A stretch of 64,000 nt of DNA from Planctomycetota bacterium (GTDB lineage: Bacteria > Planctomycetota > UBA1135 > GCA-002748355): the NCBI GenBank assembly GCA_027021385.1, contig JALUUL010000046.1, forward strand, positions 1 to 64,000, in the 5' to 3' direction. Positions 43,248 to 52,518 of this stretch are shown here, in pieces; the first letter of the stretch is position 1, and every line of letters begins with the position of its first letter. The translations under genes and the position numbers were made by a program. Below the pieces are notes generated by a model. The model was given only the letters and a program-made list of their open reading frames with translations. It did not search any database and was not told the origin of the DNA.

Positions 43248-43371
43248 GCCCGGACCGGCCCTCCTCGACCGCCTCGGGAAGGACCTTTTGGTCCGAGGCC
43301 CCGCACCTCCCGGAACCCTCGAAACCGCCCCCCGGATCCCGGAGCCCGAGGCTCCCAGGCGGTCTCCGGCC

Positions 43372-45429
43372 CTAGAAACGGAGGAAGACCCTGGTTTCGA
43401 GCGTCAGGTCCCGCTCCCGGTTCTTCAGATAGAGGAAGCCCGAATCCAGGAACTCCATGTAGCTCGCGATCTCGGCGAAGCGGCGATGGAGACTCTTCCC
43501 TCTGAGACCCTGCTCCTCGGTCTTCCAGCGCAGTTCCAGGGCCTCGTCGACGAGCCGGTCGAACCTCCGTCGCTCCCCCGGGGGAAGGAGGCCGGCCGAG
43601 GAATACTTTCCCGCGAAATGACGCCGAAAGACTTCCTTCTCGGCCTGCGGGCGATTCTCGAACATCCAACCGGGGTCCGGGGCGTCCTGTTCGAGACGCC
43701 GCCTCGCCTCGGCCTCGTAGCGCCCGAGGATCGCGCGGATCCCGTCCCCCCGGAACCAGGCAAAGCCCGAGACCGTCTCCGGCAGGGTTTCCAGACATTC
43801 CTGCAGGCCCTCCTCGGTCGTCAGGGGAAGGGTCCCGGGCATCGAGAATCGGGTATTGATGATCTCCGCGAGGAGCTGGCCGGAATTCCCGACCATGAAA
43901 AGCCCCCCGAGCCCCTTCGCATTGCGGACGACGGCGATCTCTCCGGTGCCGGGGATCTGCGGGTTCGGATACTCCTTGACGAGGCTCAGGTTCCGATCCC
44001 CGGCCGTCAGATCGTAGACCGTGGGTTCGAAGCCGAAGGAACCTCGGTTCTTGACGAACCAGTCGAGCGCATCGTGCACCCGCGATTCCTGTCGCTCCGC
44101 GACTTTGAAGATCCAGGCGACCGCGGGCACGGGGGAGGGCATCGCGACCTTGAACTTGACGTTCAGCTTCGGGTAGTCGTTGTTCCTCACGACGACGACG
44201 ACGGTCGGTTCGAAGGCGGGGGCCAGGCGGGCGACCAAGCCTTTGACCCCCCCCCGCTGGCCGGACCCGATCAGTCCCTCGTCGATCAGGGCGCGGCTGT
44301 CCTCGTCGAGGGCGCCGAAGACCTCCGAGAGGAAGACCGAGGCCGGCATCCGGAGCACGCCGACGACGGCGGCCGAGGCGGGCACGTTCAGCAGGAGCCG
44401 CTTCAACCAGCGATCCCGATGCCCGGGTTGTTGCGCGAGGAACCGGTTCTGCGTCGGGGTCAGCGCGGCCCGATCCAGGTCCACGGTCAGGAGGGAGACC
44501 AGGCCGTCCGGAGCGAAGACCAGGTTTCCCCAGGCCCTGTACATCGCCCTCGTATTCACGAAGCGGTGAAGGAGGCGCAACTCCATCGGATCGTCCTGCG
44601 TCGGTGTTCCGAAGATCGGAAGGGAAGGCCGGGTCTCGGCCAGGGAGTGCAGATCCAGGTTGTACTCGAGGCGGTTGGCCTGGATGCCGTTCCTCTCCTG
44701 CCAGTCCCGGATCCGACCGACGACCTGATCCTGGTAGTCGGAGGATGCGACGAGGCTGTCGGCCTCGGTCCTCCCGGCAGCCAGATCGTAGGATTCGCGC
44801 ACGAGGTTCTCCTCGTTTCCGACGATCAGGAGATCACGAACCAGCGCCAGACGAACCGGAGGCGCGCCGGGAGGCTCCAGGACGAACAACGGATCCTTCC
44901 ACTCGAGGCGCACTCCCCGGATGCGGGATCGGATCCCCTCGAAGTGCAGGAGCCCCAGAGCGGCCCGGATCTTCCAGGAGACCCTCGTGTAGAGACACCA
45001 ATCGGGATCCCCGGACTTCTTCAGGCGGCCGGCGACCGCGACTTCCCGACCGAAGAGATCCTCGAGGATGTCCAATCCGACGACCGGGATCGAGGCGAGG
45101 TGCTCCTTGGTCTCCGCGATCCGGTCGAGGATCCGCTCTCCTCCCCGCTCCCGCATCAGGCTCCTCGCAAGATCTCCGCTCTTGACCCTGGGAAATGCCG
45201 GGCTCGCCTCGAAGGAGGACCAGAACCACGGGACCGGAAAGTCCTCGAAATCGTCCGAGAGGTCGGCCTTCGCGGCAAAGAAGTCGACGTTCCGCGGGAT
45301 CGCGTTGCGGAGTTCGGGGAAATCCCCCTCGAAGGGGTTCCAGACCATCGTCGTGAAAGCGAAGAACCCCGCGAAGGAAACCAGCAGCAGGAAGACGGCC
45401 GCTCTGCGGATCAGCTTCTTCAGGAACAT
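43372..45429 (-). CDS. Membrane-anchored DUF3352-like protein
   Basis: The protein is 685 aa with an N-terminal helix (AAVFLLLVSFAGFFAFTTMV) and no cleavage site, so it is probably anchored in a membrane with a large exported domain. Blocks such as IPRNVDFFAAKADLSDDFEDFP and the long alternating strands (FEPTVVVVVRNNDYPKLNVKF, then LSLVKEYP) recall DUF3352-type planctomycete proteins. The C-terminal 90 residues are Arg/Glu-rich and helical. The biochemical role is unknown. It sits between tRNA-Leu and the divergent aminotransferase. Confidence 0.65.
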   Translation of the reverse strand: MFLKKLIRRAAVFLLLVSFAGFFAFTTMVWNPFEGDFPELRNAIPRNVDFFAAKADLSDDFEDFPVPWFWSSFEASPAFPRVKSGDLARSLMRERGGERILDRIAETKEHLASIPVVGLDILEDLFGREVAVAGRLKKSGDPDWCLYTRVSWKIRAALGLLHFEGIRSRIRGVRLEWKDPLFVLEPPGAPPVRLALVRDLLIVGNEENLVRESYDLAAGRTEADSLVASSDYQDQVVGRIRDWQERNGIQANRLEYNLDLHSLAETRPSLPIFGTPTQDDPMELRLLHRFVNTRAMYRAWGNLVFAPDGLVSLLTVDLDRAALTPTQNRFLAQQPGHRDRWLKRLLLNVPASAAVVGVLRMPASVFLSEVFGALDEDSRALIDEGLIGSGQRGGVKGLVARLAPAFEPTVVVVVRNNDYPKLNVKFKVAMPSPVPAVAWIFKVAERQESRVHDALDWFVKNRGSFGFEPTVYDLTAGDRNLSLVKEYPNPQIPGTGEIAVVRNAKGLGGLFMVGNSGQLLAEIINTRFSMPGTLPLTTEEGLQECLETLPETVSGFAWFRGDGIRAILGRYEAEARRRLEQDAPDPGWMFENRPQAEKEVFRRHFAGKYSSAGLLPPGERRRFDRLVDEALELRWKTEEQGLRGKSLHRRFAEIASYMEFLDSGFLYLKNRERDLTLETRVFLRF

Positions 45430-45621
45430 CCGGGACTCCGTCGTGCGTTTCGGGACCCTTGGGGGGAAAGGATTTGGGACGGGAGGAACGGGGGAATCTT
45501 CCCCACCTCCCGAGGCGGAGGGGCGCCCCGCGCGCCGCCCGGCCCCGGACCTCCGCCCATCCGCGAGGATGGCCCGAGGAAGGCTATCTACACGGCCGGG
45601 ACGGCGGATAACCTAGCGGGA

Positions 45622-46806
45622 GTGAGGACCGCAAGCCGCCTGCAATCCGTCTCCGAGTCCCGGACTCTGGCGATCACCGCGAAGGCCGCGGCGATGAGGG
45701 CCGCCGGGCGCCCCGTCATCTCCCTCTCGGCGGGGGAGCCGGACTTCCCGACGCCGGAGGCGATCGCCGAAGCGGGTCGGGTCGCGATCACCGAGGGTTG
45801 GACCCGCTATACGCAGGCCAGGGGCGATGGTCGGGTCCTGGCCGCCGTATCGGACCACCTCGAACGATCCTTCGGGCTCCGCTACCGGACGGAGGAGATC
45901 TGCATCACCGCCGGGACGAAACCAGCGATCTACCTGGGCCTCCTCTCCCTTCTCGAGCCGGGCGACGAGGTCGTCGTCTTCGCCCCCTATTGGGTCTCCT
46001 ACCCCGACATCGTGCGCCTGGCGGGAGGGGTCCCCAGGATCCACCCCTGCACCGAGGACCGAGGCTTCCTCCCGGATCCTGAAGAACTCGAGAGCCTCTG
46101 CTCCGACACGAAGGTCCGGGGCTTGATCCTGAACACTCCGAACAATCCGACCGGCGCGGTCTGGCCCCCCGCGCTCGTCGAGACCCTGGTCCGGGTCTGC
46201 GAGCGCCATGATCTCTGGATCCTGTCCGACGAGATCTACGCCCAGATCCTCTTCGGAGACACCGTGCACGTCTCCCCCGCGGAAGTCGCGCGCGGTCGGG
46301 AGCGCGTGCTCGTCCTGAACGGACTCTCGAAAGCCTTCGCGATGACCGGATGGCGCATCGGTTACATGGCGGGCCCGAGGGAGCAGATCGAGGCGGTCGC
46401 GAAGATCCAGAGCCAGCTTCTCGGAAACCCCTGCACGATCAGCCAGGGCGCCGCCCTCGTAGCGGTCGACGAGGAGTGCGAACGGGACCGGATCGCGATG
46501 CTCCGCGAATACGACGAGCGAAGGCGATTCCTCTGCGAGGAACTCCCCTCCATCCCCGGACTCTCCTTCCACCCTCCCCGCGGGGCCTTCTACACCTTCC
46601 CCGGTGTCCGCGAGATCTGCGGGAAGAGCGGCATGACCGACGAGACCCTCGCCGACCGGCTGCTCGAGGAATGCGAAGTCGCGACGGTTCCGGGAGCGGC
46701 CTTCGGAATGCCGGGCCACCTGCGGCTCAGCTTCGCCGCCTCCCTGGCGGACCTCAAGGAGGCCCTCTCCCGCATGAGGAAATGGCTGGGAGGGCTCCTG
46801 CAATGA
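45622..46806 (+). CDS. Aspartate aminotransferase family PLP enzyme
   Basis: The protein is 394 aa from a GTG at 45622, chosen because the upstream frame is shadow and the family begins at this point (SRLQSVSESRTLAITAKA). Class I/II signatures are ISLSAGEPDFPTPEAIAEA, GWTRYTQARGDGRVLAAVSD, APYWVSYPDIVRLAGG, LNTPNNPTGAVW, LSDEIYAQILF and the PLP-lysine block LNGLSKAFAMTGWRIGYMAG. The layout is closest to type Ib aspartate/prephenate aminotransferases. It is followed 52 bp later by the OB-fold exonuclease on the same strand. Confidence 0.88.
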   Translation: MRTASRLQSVSESRTLAITAKAAAMRAAGRPVISLSAGEPDFPTPEAIAEAGRVAITEGWTRYTQARGDGRVLAAVSDHLERSFGLRYRTEEICITAGTKPAIYLGLLSLLEPGDEVVVFAPYWVSYPDIVRLAGGVPRIHPCTEDRGFLPDPEELESLCSDTKVRGLILNTPNNPTGAVWPPALVETLVRVCERHDLWILSDEIYAQILFGDTVHVSPAEVARGRERVLVLNGLSKAFAMTGWRIGYMAGPREQIEAVAKIQSQLLGNPCTISQGAALVAVDEECERDRIAMLREYDERRRFLCEELPSIPGLSFHPPRGAFYTFPGVREICGKSGMTDETLADRLLEECEVATVPGAAFGMPGHLRLSFAASLADLKEALSRMRKWLGGLLQ

Positions 46807-46858
46807 AGGTCCCGGAAGAAGCCCGGGATCTCCCGCCCCATTCCCGAAAGGCGTCGCC

Positions 46859-47908
46859 ATGACTCCTCCCCCGCCCGTTCTCTCCCGCTTGAAGGAACTC
46901 GGTGAGGAGTGGGGCATCCTCTTCCTTAGAGTCGCCGAACGGAGGCTCGCGGAAACGAAGGAGCGCCGGCCCTACGTCCATCTCGAACTCGCCGATTCCA
47001 GCGGGAGCCTCGTCGCGCGGATCTGGTCCGATCATCAAGCCTTCCAGACCTCGGAGACCCTCGAACCCGGCCAGGTCGTCAAGGTCCAGGGACGCCGCAA
47101 GGAATGGCGGGGAAAGGACCAACTCGAAGTCGCGAGGCTCAGGCCCGCCGGACCGGGGGACGAGGAGGACTGGGAGCCCGACACGGTCTTCGGACCCGGC
47201 TGGGCCGAGGTTCGGGATCTCGCCGCGCGGAGGCTCGTTCTCGACATCGAAACCGTTCCGCTGACGACCGACGTCCGCCAGCTGCCCCAGACCCTCGTCA
47301 AGGAGGTCACCCGCGTCGCCTCCGAACGCGAATGGGAGATCGAGAAGGTCCTCGGATTGAACCCCTTGTTCTCGAAGGTCGCCTGCATCGCCGTCGGCGA
47401 CGCGGAGGGGGAAGGAGGGCATGTGCTGATCGCTCCGGACCCCGAAGACCTGGAGGATCTCCGGAGCCGGGCGCCCTCCTGGCTGCTCCCGATGCCCGAG
47501 GACCGGATGCTCGGCGCCTTCTGGACCCTCGCGGCCCGGGCGGAACGCGTCATCACCTTCAACGGCCGCAACTTCGATCTTCCGTTCCTAAGAACGCGGT
47601 CGGCGATCCTCGGGCAGGCGGTCTTCGTCGATCTCCTCGGAGGCTCCCCCTGGAACCCGGGGCGTCACCTCGACCTCTACCGGGTCCTCGGGGGAGGGGG
47701 CCGGCCCCAGGCGCCCTCGAGTCTGGACGCGGCCTGCTGGGCCTTCGGAATCGAATCCCCGAAGGGGACGATGGACGGATCGATGGTCGCTCCGGCCTGG
47801 CGCGAGAAGCGTTACCTCGAGATCGCCGAATACAACCGTTCGGACATCGAGGCGACCCGCAGCCTCTACCACAAGCTCAAGACCACGGTTCTCGACTTCC
47901 TGCCGTAG
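46859..47908 (+). CDS. OB-fold/DEDDy 3'-5' exonuclease fusion
   Basis: The protein is 349 aa. Residues 10-95 look like an OB fold of the nucleic-acid type (RRPYVHLELADSSGSLVARIW, QVVKVQGRRKEWRGKDQLEV), as in YhaM. Residues about 120-345 form a DEDDy exonuclease of the DNA-polymerase-B-like exo2 group: motif I LVLDIETVP, motif II ITFNGRNFDLPFLRTRS, a middle HLDLYRVL block, and motif III YNRSDIEATRSLYHKL with the tyrosine of DEDDy. It probably degrades DNA or RNA from the 3' end, with the OB domain binding the strand. I recall the exo domain alone or with other partners, so the pairing is noteworthy. Its stop is 40 bp from the convergent HD gene. Confidence 0.8.
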   Translation: MTPPPPVLSRLKELGEEWGILFLRVAERRLAETKERRPYVHLELADSSGSLVARIWSDHQAFQTSETLEPGQVVKVQGRRKEWRGKDQLEVARLRPAGPGDEEDWEPDTVFGPGWAEVRDLAARRLVLDIETVPLTTDVRQLPQTLVKEVTRVASEREWEIEKVLGLNPLFSKVACIAVGDAEGEGGHVLIAPDPEDLEDLRSRAPSWLLPMPEDRMLGAFWTLAARAERVITFNGRNFDLPFLRTRSAILGQAVFVDLLGGSPWNPGRHLDLYRVLGGGGRPQAPSSLDAACWAFGIESPKGTMDGSMVAPAWREKRYLEIAEYNRSDIEATRSLYHKLKTTVLDFLP

Positions 47909-47910
47909 AG

Positions 47911-47941
47911 GCGGGAACGGGGTCCTCCCTACCTTTCCCGC
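47911..47941. terminator. Weak hairpin between the convergent exonuclease and HD genes
   Basis: GCGGGAA (47911-47917) can pair with TTCCCGC (47935-47941) around a 17-nt loop in the short gap between two convergent stops. No T-run follows on either strand, so a shared terminator is only possible. Confidence 0.25.
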
Positions 47942-47948
47942 GGGCCTC

Positions 47949-49331
47949 TCAGGAAAGGCGGAATCCGTCCCTCGCCTCGGGAAGGGCCGCGCGCACCCGT
48001 TCCTGGAGGAAACGTCGCTCCTCGATCGAGGTCGCGCTCGCGAGACAGTAGGCCTTCCAAAGACGAAGGTAGGAGGTTTCCAGGTCCCCGATCCCGGGCA
48101 GGCGGTCGCGGAAGGACGAGAGCGGAAGGAGTTCGTCCGAACCCGGCATCCGGACGAGGGTGCCGACCTCCTTCAACTGCATGCTACGGTTCGGACAGTA
48201 GAAGAGGACCTGGACCCCGCGGCCGAAGCGCTCGCGGAACTCCCGTTCCCGGGCCTCCTCGAAGGCCCGCCGCGCCTCCCGGCTCCCGGGATCGAAGAAG
48301 CGCCGGACGAGGGTCTCCTGGACGTCCCGGTTCTCGCCGTAGGAGAAGACCGCGACCCGCTTGAAGAGCCTCCTTCGGGCGAGGCGGTCGAGGATCTCCT
48401 CGACCCGGAGGGAGGCCTCGTGGTCGTCCCCTGAACACTCATCCCCTCTCCCCCCGCCGGGAAGCGACCGGCGCAATCGGTAGAGGAAATCCTGATCCCC
48501 GAGAGCCGTGAGGTCTTCCGCGCGGATCCAGCCGTGTTCGAGCGCGGTCTCGACCGCGCGCGCGACCATCGCTCCGGCCGCGATCTTCGCGTGGTGGTAG
48601 TAGACGCGCTCGGAGAAGAAATAGCGGGCCTGCAGCATCCGGAGGATCTCGGAGACGATGTCCTCGCGGAGGAGACCCGCCTTCGCGCAGTCGACGAAGA
48701 GACGTTCGGAGACGGGATCGACGAGGAAGTAGTCGGCGATGCGCGGGTCGTAGCGCAGGTTGAGCCCGGTGTATCTGGCATCCCGTTCGAGGTAGTCCAT
48801 CAGATCGGAGCAGATCGTGTCGCTGATCATCTGGCCGAGGAACGGGGGAAGCGGAGGTCCGCCGGCACCGAGGATGGACAGCACCCCCTCGCGCAGGCCC
48901 TGGGCCTCGAGTTCCCCGCCGATTTCGGTCTCCGGGGAGAGGGCCGCCTGGAAGCGGGCGGGTTCGTCATGACGGGGGAGGAGCCCCGTCTGGTCCTCGA
49001 TGTTGTGCCCGAAGGGGATGTGGGTAACGTCGTGCACGAGGGCCGCCGCCCGGATCAGACGGCGTTCCTTCGGAGTGATTCCACGACAGATACCGGGGTT
49101 GCGGCGGGCGTTGCGCTCGATCGCCTCGATCATGCGGGCGGCCATGTGCATCGTGCCGATCGAGTGCTCGAAACGGCTGTGCCGCGCGCCGGGGAACACG
49201 AGATACGCGAGACCGAGTTGATGGATGCCGCGAAGGCGCTGCATCTCCCGCGTGTCGAGCAGGCGGGCCTCCTCCGCGCTCAGGCGCACGTCCCCGTGGA
49301 CGGCGTCACGGATCACGATCTCGGCGGACAT
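47949..49331 (-). CDS. HD-domain phosphohydrolase (dGTPase/SAMHD1-like)
   Basis: The protein is 460 aa from ATG 49331 (MSAEIVIRDAVHGDVRLSAE), the usual start of this family; the frame extends upstream without conservation. Metal-site motifs are ARHSRFEHSIGTMHMAARM (first His), AALVHDVTHIPFGHNIED (HD doublet and next His) and SDLMDYLERDARYTGL (Asp). The VHG-(x)n-E-RLRGIHQLGLAYLVFPGA N-terminus is that of SAMHD1-like/YdhJ-type deoxynucleotide triphosphohydrolases. A central stretch about residues 300-420 (LRVEEILDRLARRRLFKRVAV) resembles the C-terminal regulatory lobe. It is convergent with the exonuclease fusion, another nucleic-acid enzyme, and shares no other neighbours. Confidence 0.85.
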   Translation of the reverse strand: MSAEIVIRDAVHGDVRLSAEEARLLDTREMQRLRGIHQLGLAYLVFPGARHSRFEHSIGTMHMAARMIEAIERNARRNPGICRGITPKERRLIRAAALVHDVTHIPFGHNIEDQTGLLPRHDEPARFQAALSPETEIGGELEAQGLREGVLSILGAGGPPLPPFLGQMISDTICSDLMDYLERDARYTGLNLRYDPRIADYFLVDPVSERLFVDCAKAGLLREDIVSEILRMLQARYFFSERVYYHHAKIAAGAMVARAVETALEHGWIRAEDLTALGDQDFLYRLRRSLPGGGRGDECSGDDHEASLRVEEILDRLARRRLFKRVAVFSYGENRDVQETLVRRFFDPGSREARRAFEEAREREFRERFGRGVQVLFYCPNRSMQLKEVGTLVRMPGSDELLPLSSFRDRLPGIGDLETSYLRLWKAYCLASATSIEERRFLQERVRAALPEARDGFRLS

Positions 49332-49452
49332 GCGGGCATCCTCGCCGCGCTCCCGCCGCCGAGCCACCCAAATCCCCTCCACCGGCCCCCGGGGCCGTCG
49401 GCGAGGGAAACGGAGAGCGGTCCGTGTTCCGCGGGCGGGCGTTCTTCGGCCT

Positions 49453-51117
49453 TCATCCGTCCAGGGAGCGGCGGGTCGGACCCAGGACCTTGCACTCGAA
49501 GCTCTCGACGAGGCGGTCCTCCTCGAGGTCCTTGACGAGAACCCTCAAGAGAGCTGGACGTTCGAGCCGGATCTCGAAGCCCTCCCGCGGATCGATCAGT
49601 CGGTTCCCGACCGTCCTTCCGTCGAAGCGGAACCGCAGGGACAGGATCCTCCGCTCCCCTCCGGTCCAGGCGGAGGGGAAGCGCAGGCTCAGGCTGTAGT
49701 CCCCGGCGCCACCCTCCGGTTCTCCTTGGACGCCTCCGGAAGGATCCTCCTCCAGCGTGAAATCCCGGCGGGCGGAACGGCCCCCGCGGGCGACCCAGCT
49801 CTGACCGAGGAAACCCGGTTTCCGGACCCGGACCTCCGTCCGGCGGCCGGGGAGACCCAGGAGATACCGGCCCGCCTCGTCGCTCCGGGCGCGAACTCGC
49901 CCGAGGGAGGCGATCCAGGAGGGGACCGGAAGGGCGCGGCGGAGTCCGGCGGTTCCGGGGAGGCCGCCCCGACCCGGGATCGGGGCCCCCTCGAGGAGGG
50001 CGCCCGCGAGGGGGCGGCCGGCGCTCCCCCGGACGACTCCCCGGAGGACGGGGAGGAGCCGCGGCCGCAGATCGAGGCTCCCCCGGAACCCGTTTCCGGG
50101 GATCCGGACCGGTTCCTCGAGGACCGCCCTGGGATGCACGAGGACGAGGCGCAGGGGCAGTCCGGAGGGCAGGCCCTCGCAGGCGAATCGCCCCCGCGCG
50201 TCGATCGGGAGATCCCGGAAACGGCCCTTCCAGAACCATGGAACCTGCCCCCTTCCCGGACTCGCGGCGGAGAGGGGAAGCAGGGCGAGGCGGGCCTTCG
50301 CCGCTTCCTCCGGCGGAAGGAGCACGACCCCGCGGAGGCTCCGGCCCTCCTCGAACACGACCTTGAACTTCACGCTTCCCCCGTCGGGGGGTTCGACCAT
50401 CAGGAAGCGGGACGCCAAGCCCGGAGCCTCGGCGAGAAGGGGTTGGGGGAGACCGGCGATCAGACCCTCGAAGCGCGCGCGGCCCGCCGCGTCGCTCCGG
50501 GCCTCGCGCCCCGAGATCCGGAGGACGGCCCCCTCGAGGGGATCCCCTCTCGGGCCGAAGACCTCGAGGTCGAGGGCGCCGCGGCGCGCCCAGTCGACCC
50601 GCAGGCTCCCTCCTCGACGCGCGATCTCCCTCGGGCCGAGCAGGAGCCGGAGCGCCGCGCCGCTTAGGGGGTCCCTCAGGAACAGATCGCGCCAGTCCCG
50701 GGTTCCCCCCGGAAGGACCGCTCGATCCTTCCAGGAGAAGCGCCTCCCCTCCCCCGGACCCATCAGGATCTCGGCCTCGGCCCTCGCCGGGCTCCGACCC
50801 CGGCGGAAGAGGAGTTCGAGCCCCCGCCCGGGGCCTTCGCTCGGGAGTAGGGCCGCGAGGGATTCGACCTCGACCGCGACCGGGCGGGGAGACCCTCGGT
50901 CGAGCCTGCCCGCCGAGGGGGAGGCGGCCTCCGGTTCGGGGGACCCGAGGGACGGACCCAGGTCCGGCACCTCGAACTCCCCGGGATCCTCGGCGGCGAA
51001 GGCGAAGGACCAGGATTGCCAGGCCGCGAAGGCGAGCAGCGATGCGACCCCGGCGCCCAGGAGGACGAGGCGCAGAGAACCGCGCGGGTGGGAGGGGTCG
51101 GGGCGGGAGTTCGGCAT
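49453..51117 (-). CDS. Membrane-anchored carboxypeptidase-regulatory-like repeat protein
   Basis: The protein is 554 aa with an N-terminal membrane helix (LRLVLLGAGVASLLAFAAWQ). At least three carboxypeptidase-regulatory-like (CarboxypepD_reg) beta sandwiches are visible as the pattern V-x-G-x-G-x-P-L-x-G-A-x-V, for example LDLEVFGPRGDPLEGAVL (then SDAAGRARFEGL) and GVVRGSAGRPLAGALLEG (then RSDEAGRYLLGLPG). Such domains occur in envelope proteins of unknown activity. It lies 121 bp downstream of the HD gene on the same strand but is probably transcribed separately. Confidence 0.7.
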   Translation of the reverse strand: MPNSRPDPSHPRGSLRLVLLGAGVASLLAFAAWQSWSFAFAAEDPGEFEVPDLGPSLGSPEPEAASPSAGRLDRGSPRPVAVEVESLAALLPSEGPGRGLELLFRRGRSPARAEAEILMGPGEGRRFSWKDRAVLPGGTRDWRDLFLRDPLSGAALRLLLGPREIARRGGSLRVDWARRGALDLEVFGPRGDPLEGAVLRISGREARSDAAGRARFEGLIAGLPQPLLAEAPGLASRFLMVEPPDGGSVKFKVVFEEGRSLRGVVLLPPEEAAKARLALLPLSAASPGRGQVPWFWKGRFRDLPIDARGRFACEGLPSGLPLRLVLVHPRAVLEEPVRIPGNGFRGSLDLRPRLLPVLRGVVRGSAGRPLAGALLEGAPIPGRGGLPGTAGLRRALPVPSWIASLGRVRARSDEAGRYLLGLPGRRTEVRVRKPGFLGQSWVARGGRSARRDFTLEEDPSGGVQGEPEGGAGDYSLSLRFPSAWTGGERRILSLRFRFDGRTVGNRLIDPREGFEIRLERPALLRVLVKDLEEDRLVESFECKVLGPTRRSLDG

Positions 51118-51255
51118 ACGGAGCGGGCCTGCGGGAAGAAACCGGGGCTCATGGGGTCCCTGTCAATCTTACTATGCTCGGAGCGGGCGGGAGGTCACGC
51201 GGCCGCCGGAGCCCCGGATGGGAGGCTGGAGGTCCAAACCCCGATCGGAACGAGG

Positions 51256-52518
51256 ATGGAGCACCGGAGGCAGACGCGAAGGAGCGGGAAGGACGGGGCG
51301 CCCCCGTCCCCATGGGTGTCGGGTTCCGTGCTCTATCTGGCCCGGCTGCTGCAGGCCGCGGCGGGACTCGCCTTCCTCGCCCTCGCCGGACGCCGCCTCG
51401 AGGATCCGGCCCTCTCGAGGCTCTTCCTCGTCCTGGCGGGCTACGGCTGGTTCCGATTCGCGGCGAACGCGGGTTTCCTCCCCCTCCTCCTGCGGACCCC
51501 CGGGGAACGGGTCCGGGAGATCTCGGACCTCCTCGGCCGGGCCCGGCTCCGGGCCCGGATCACGGCCGCTGCCTGGATCCCCGCGGCCTGGCTGCTCGGC
51601 CCTGGCGCCCCCGCCCTCCTCCCCGCCGCGGGGGCCGCGGCCCTCGCCGCCGCCCCCCTCGGGTTGGCCGCGGTCTCCTCCCTGCGCCGCGGAGACACGC
51701 GTCCCCTGGCCCTGGCGGAGGCCCTCGCTCACGGACTCGCGCTGGCCGGCGCCTTCCTCCTTCCCGCGGGTTCGTCGGCCGAGGGCTACGCGGTGGTCTG
51801 GATCGCGATCGGCCCTCTCGCGGGGACCTTCCTCGTTCTCGGCTCGCCGCGGGAACGGAGGCGGCTCTTCCTCCCGATCTTCTCCGGCGCGGGCGGGGTC
51901 CGCGATCCCGCGCTCAGGGCCCCGGAACGGGACCTCGCCCTCGTCGAGGGATGCATCGTCCTGCGCAATCAAGGGGGACAGGTCCTCTGCGGAGCCCTCA
52001 CCGGTCCGGCCTTCGCGGCCTTCGCCCTGCCCTGGCGGCTCGTCGAGCGGCTGGCGGCCTTCGCAGGCAGCCTGGCGACCGGAAGCCAGGGACCCTGGAG
52101 CGCCGGGGAGGAAGGACGGAGCCGGGAGAACTTGAGGAGGCTCCTCGGATGGGGGCTCCCGCTCTCCATCCTCCTGACCATCCTCCTCGCCTGGCCGGCT
52201 CCCGGCTGGATCTCCCTCCTCCTCCCGGGATCCAGGGACGGGGGGGAGGCCGTGCTCTGCCTGCGCCTCCTCGCCCTCGCCTACCCCTTCCTCTTCCTGG
52301 GAGGTCTCGGGCTCCCCTTCCTCTGCGCGCGCCGCCGTGAAACCGCCGCCCTCCGGATCTCCCGCAACAGCCTCTTGCTGAACCTCGCACTCCTCCCCCC
52401 CCTGACCCTCTCGTTCGGTCCCTCCGGAGGCGCTGCGACCTTCGCCTTGACCGAGGTCTACGTCGGACTGCAGGTCTGGACCGAGGTCCGTTCGATCCCG
52501 ATCCCGGAGATCGCATGA
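51256..52518 (+). CDS. Multi-pass membrane protein, polysaccharide-flippase-like
   Basis: The protein is 420 aa with ten or more hydrophobic helices (for example WVSGSVLYLARLLQAAAGLAFLALAG and LALAEALAHGLALAGAFLL). The pattern, an N-terminal amphipathic start, an internal hydrophilic break near residues 205-230 and the AFPL-like ends, resembles MOP/Wzx oligosaccharide flippases in overall layout, but the motifs are weak. The ATG at 51256 is chosen for its distance from the operon; other in-frame starts lie upstream. Its stop overlaps the next gene by ATGA, heading a coupled operon of three glycosyltransferases and a TSUP permease. Confidence 0.62.
   Translation: MEHRRQTRRSGKDGAPPSPWVSGSVLYLARLLQAAAGLAFLALAGRRLEDPALSRLFLVLAGYGWFRFAANAGFLPLLLRTPGERVREISDLLGRARLRARITAAAWIPAAWLLGPGAPALLPAAGAAALAAAPLGLAAVSSLRRGDTRPLALAEALAHGLALAGAFLLPAGSSAEGYAVVWIAIGPLAGTFLVLGSPRERRRLFLPIFSGAGGVRDPALRAPERDLALVEGCIVLRNQGGQVLCGALTGPAFAAFALPWRLVERLAAFAGSLATGSQGPWSAGEEGRSRENLRRLLGWGLPLSILLTILLAWPAPGWISLLLPGSRDGGEAVLCLRLLALAYPFLFLGGLGLPFLCARRRETAALRISRNSLLLNLALLPPLTLSFGPSGGAATFALTEVYVGLQVWTEVRSIPIPEIA

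Noticed and set aside
43009..46806. Single 1265-codon plus-strand frame that would fuse an unknown N-terminus to the aminotransferase
   Set aside because: The first 870 codons are antisense to tRNA-Leu and to the DUF3352-like gene and are low complexity; the enzyme starts at the GTG at 45622.
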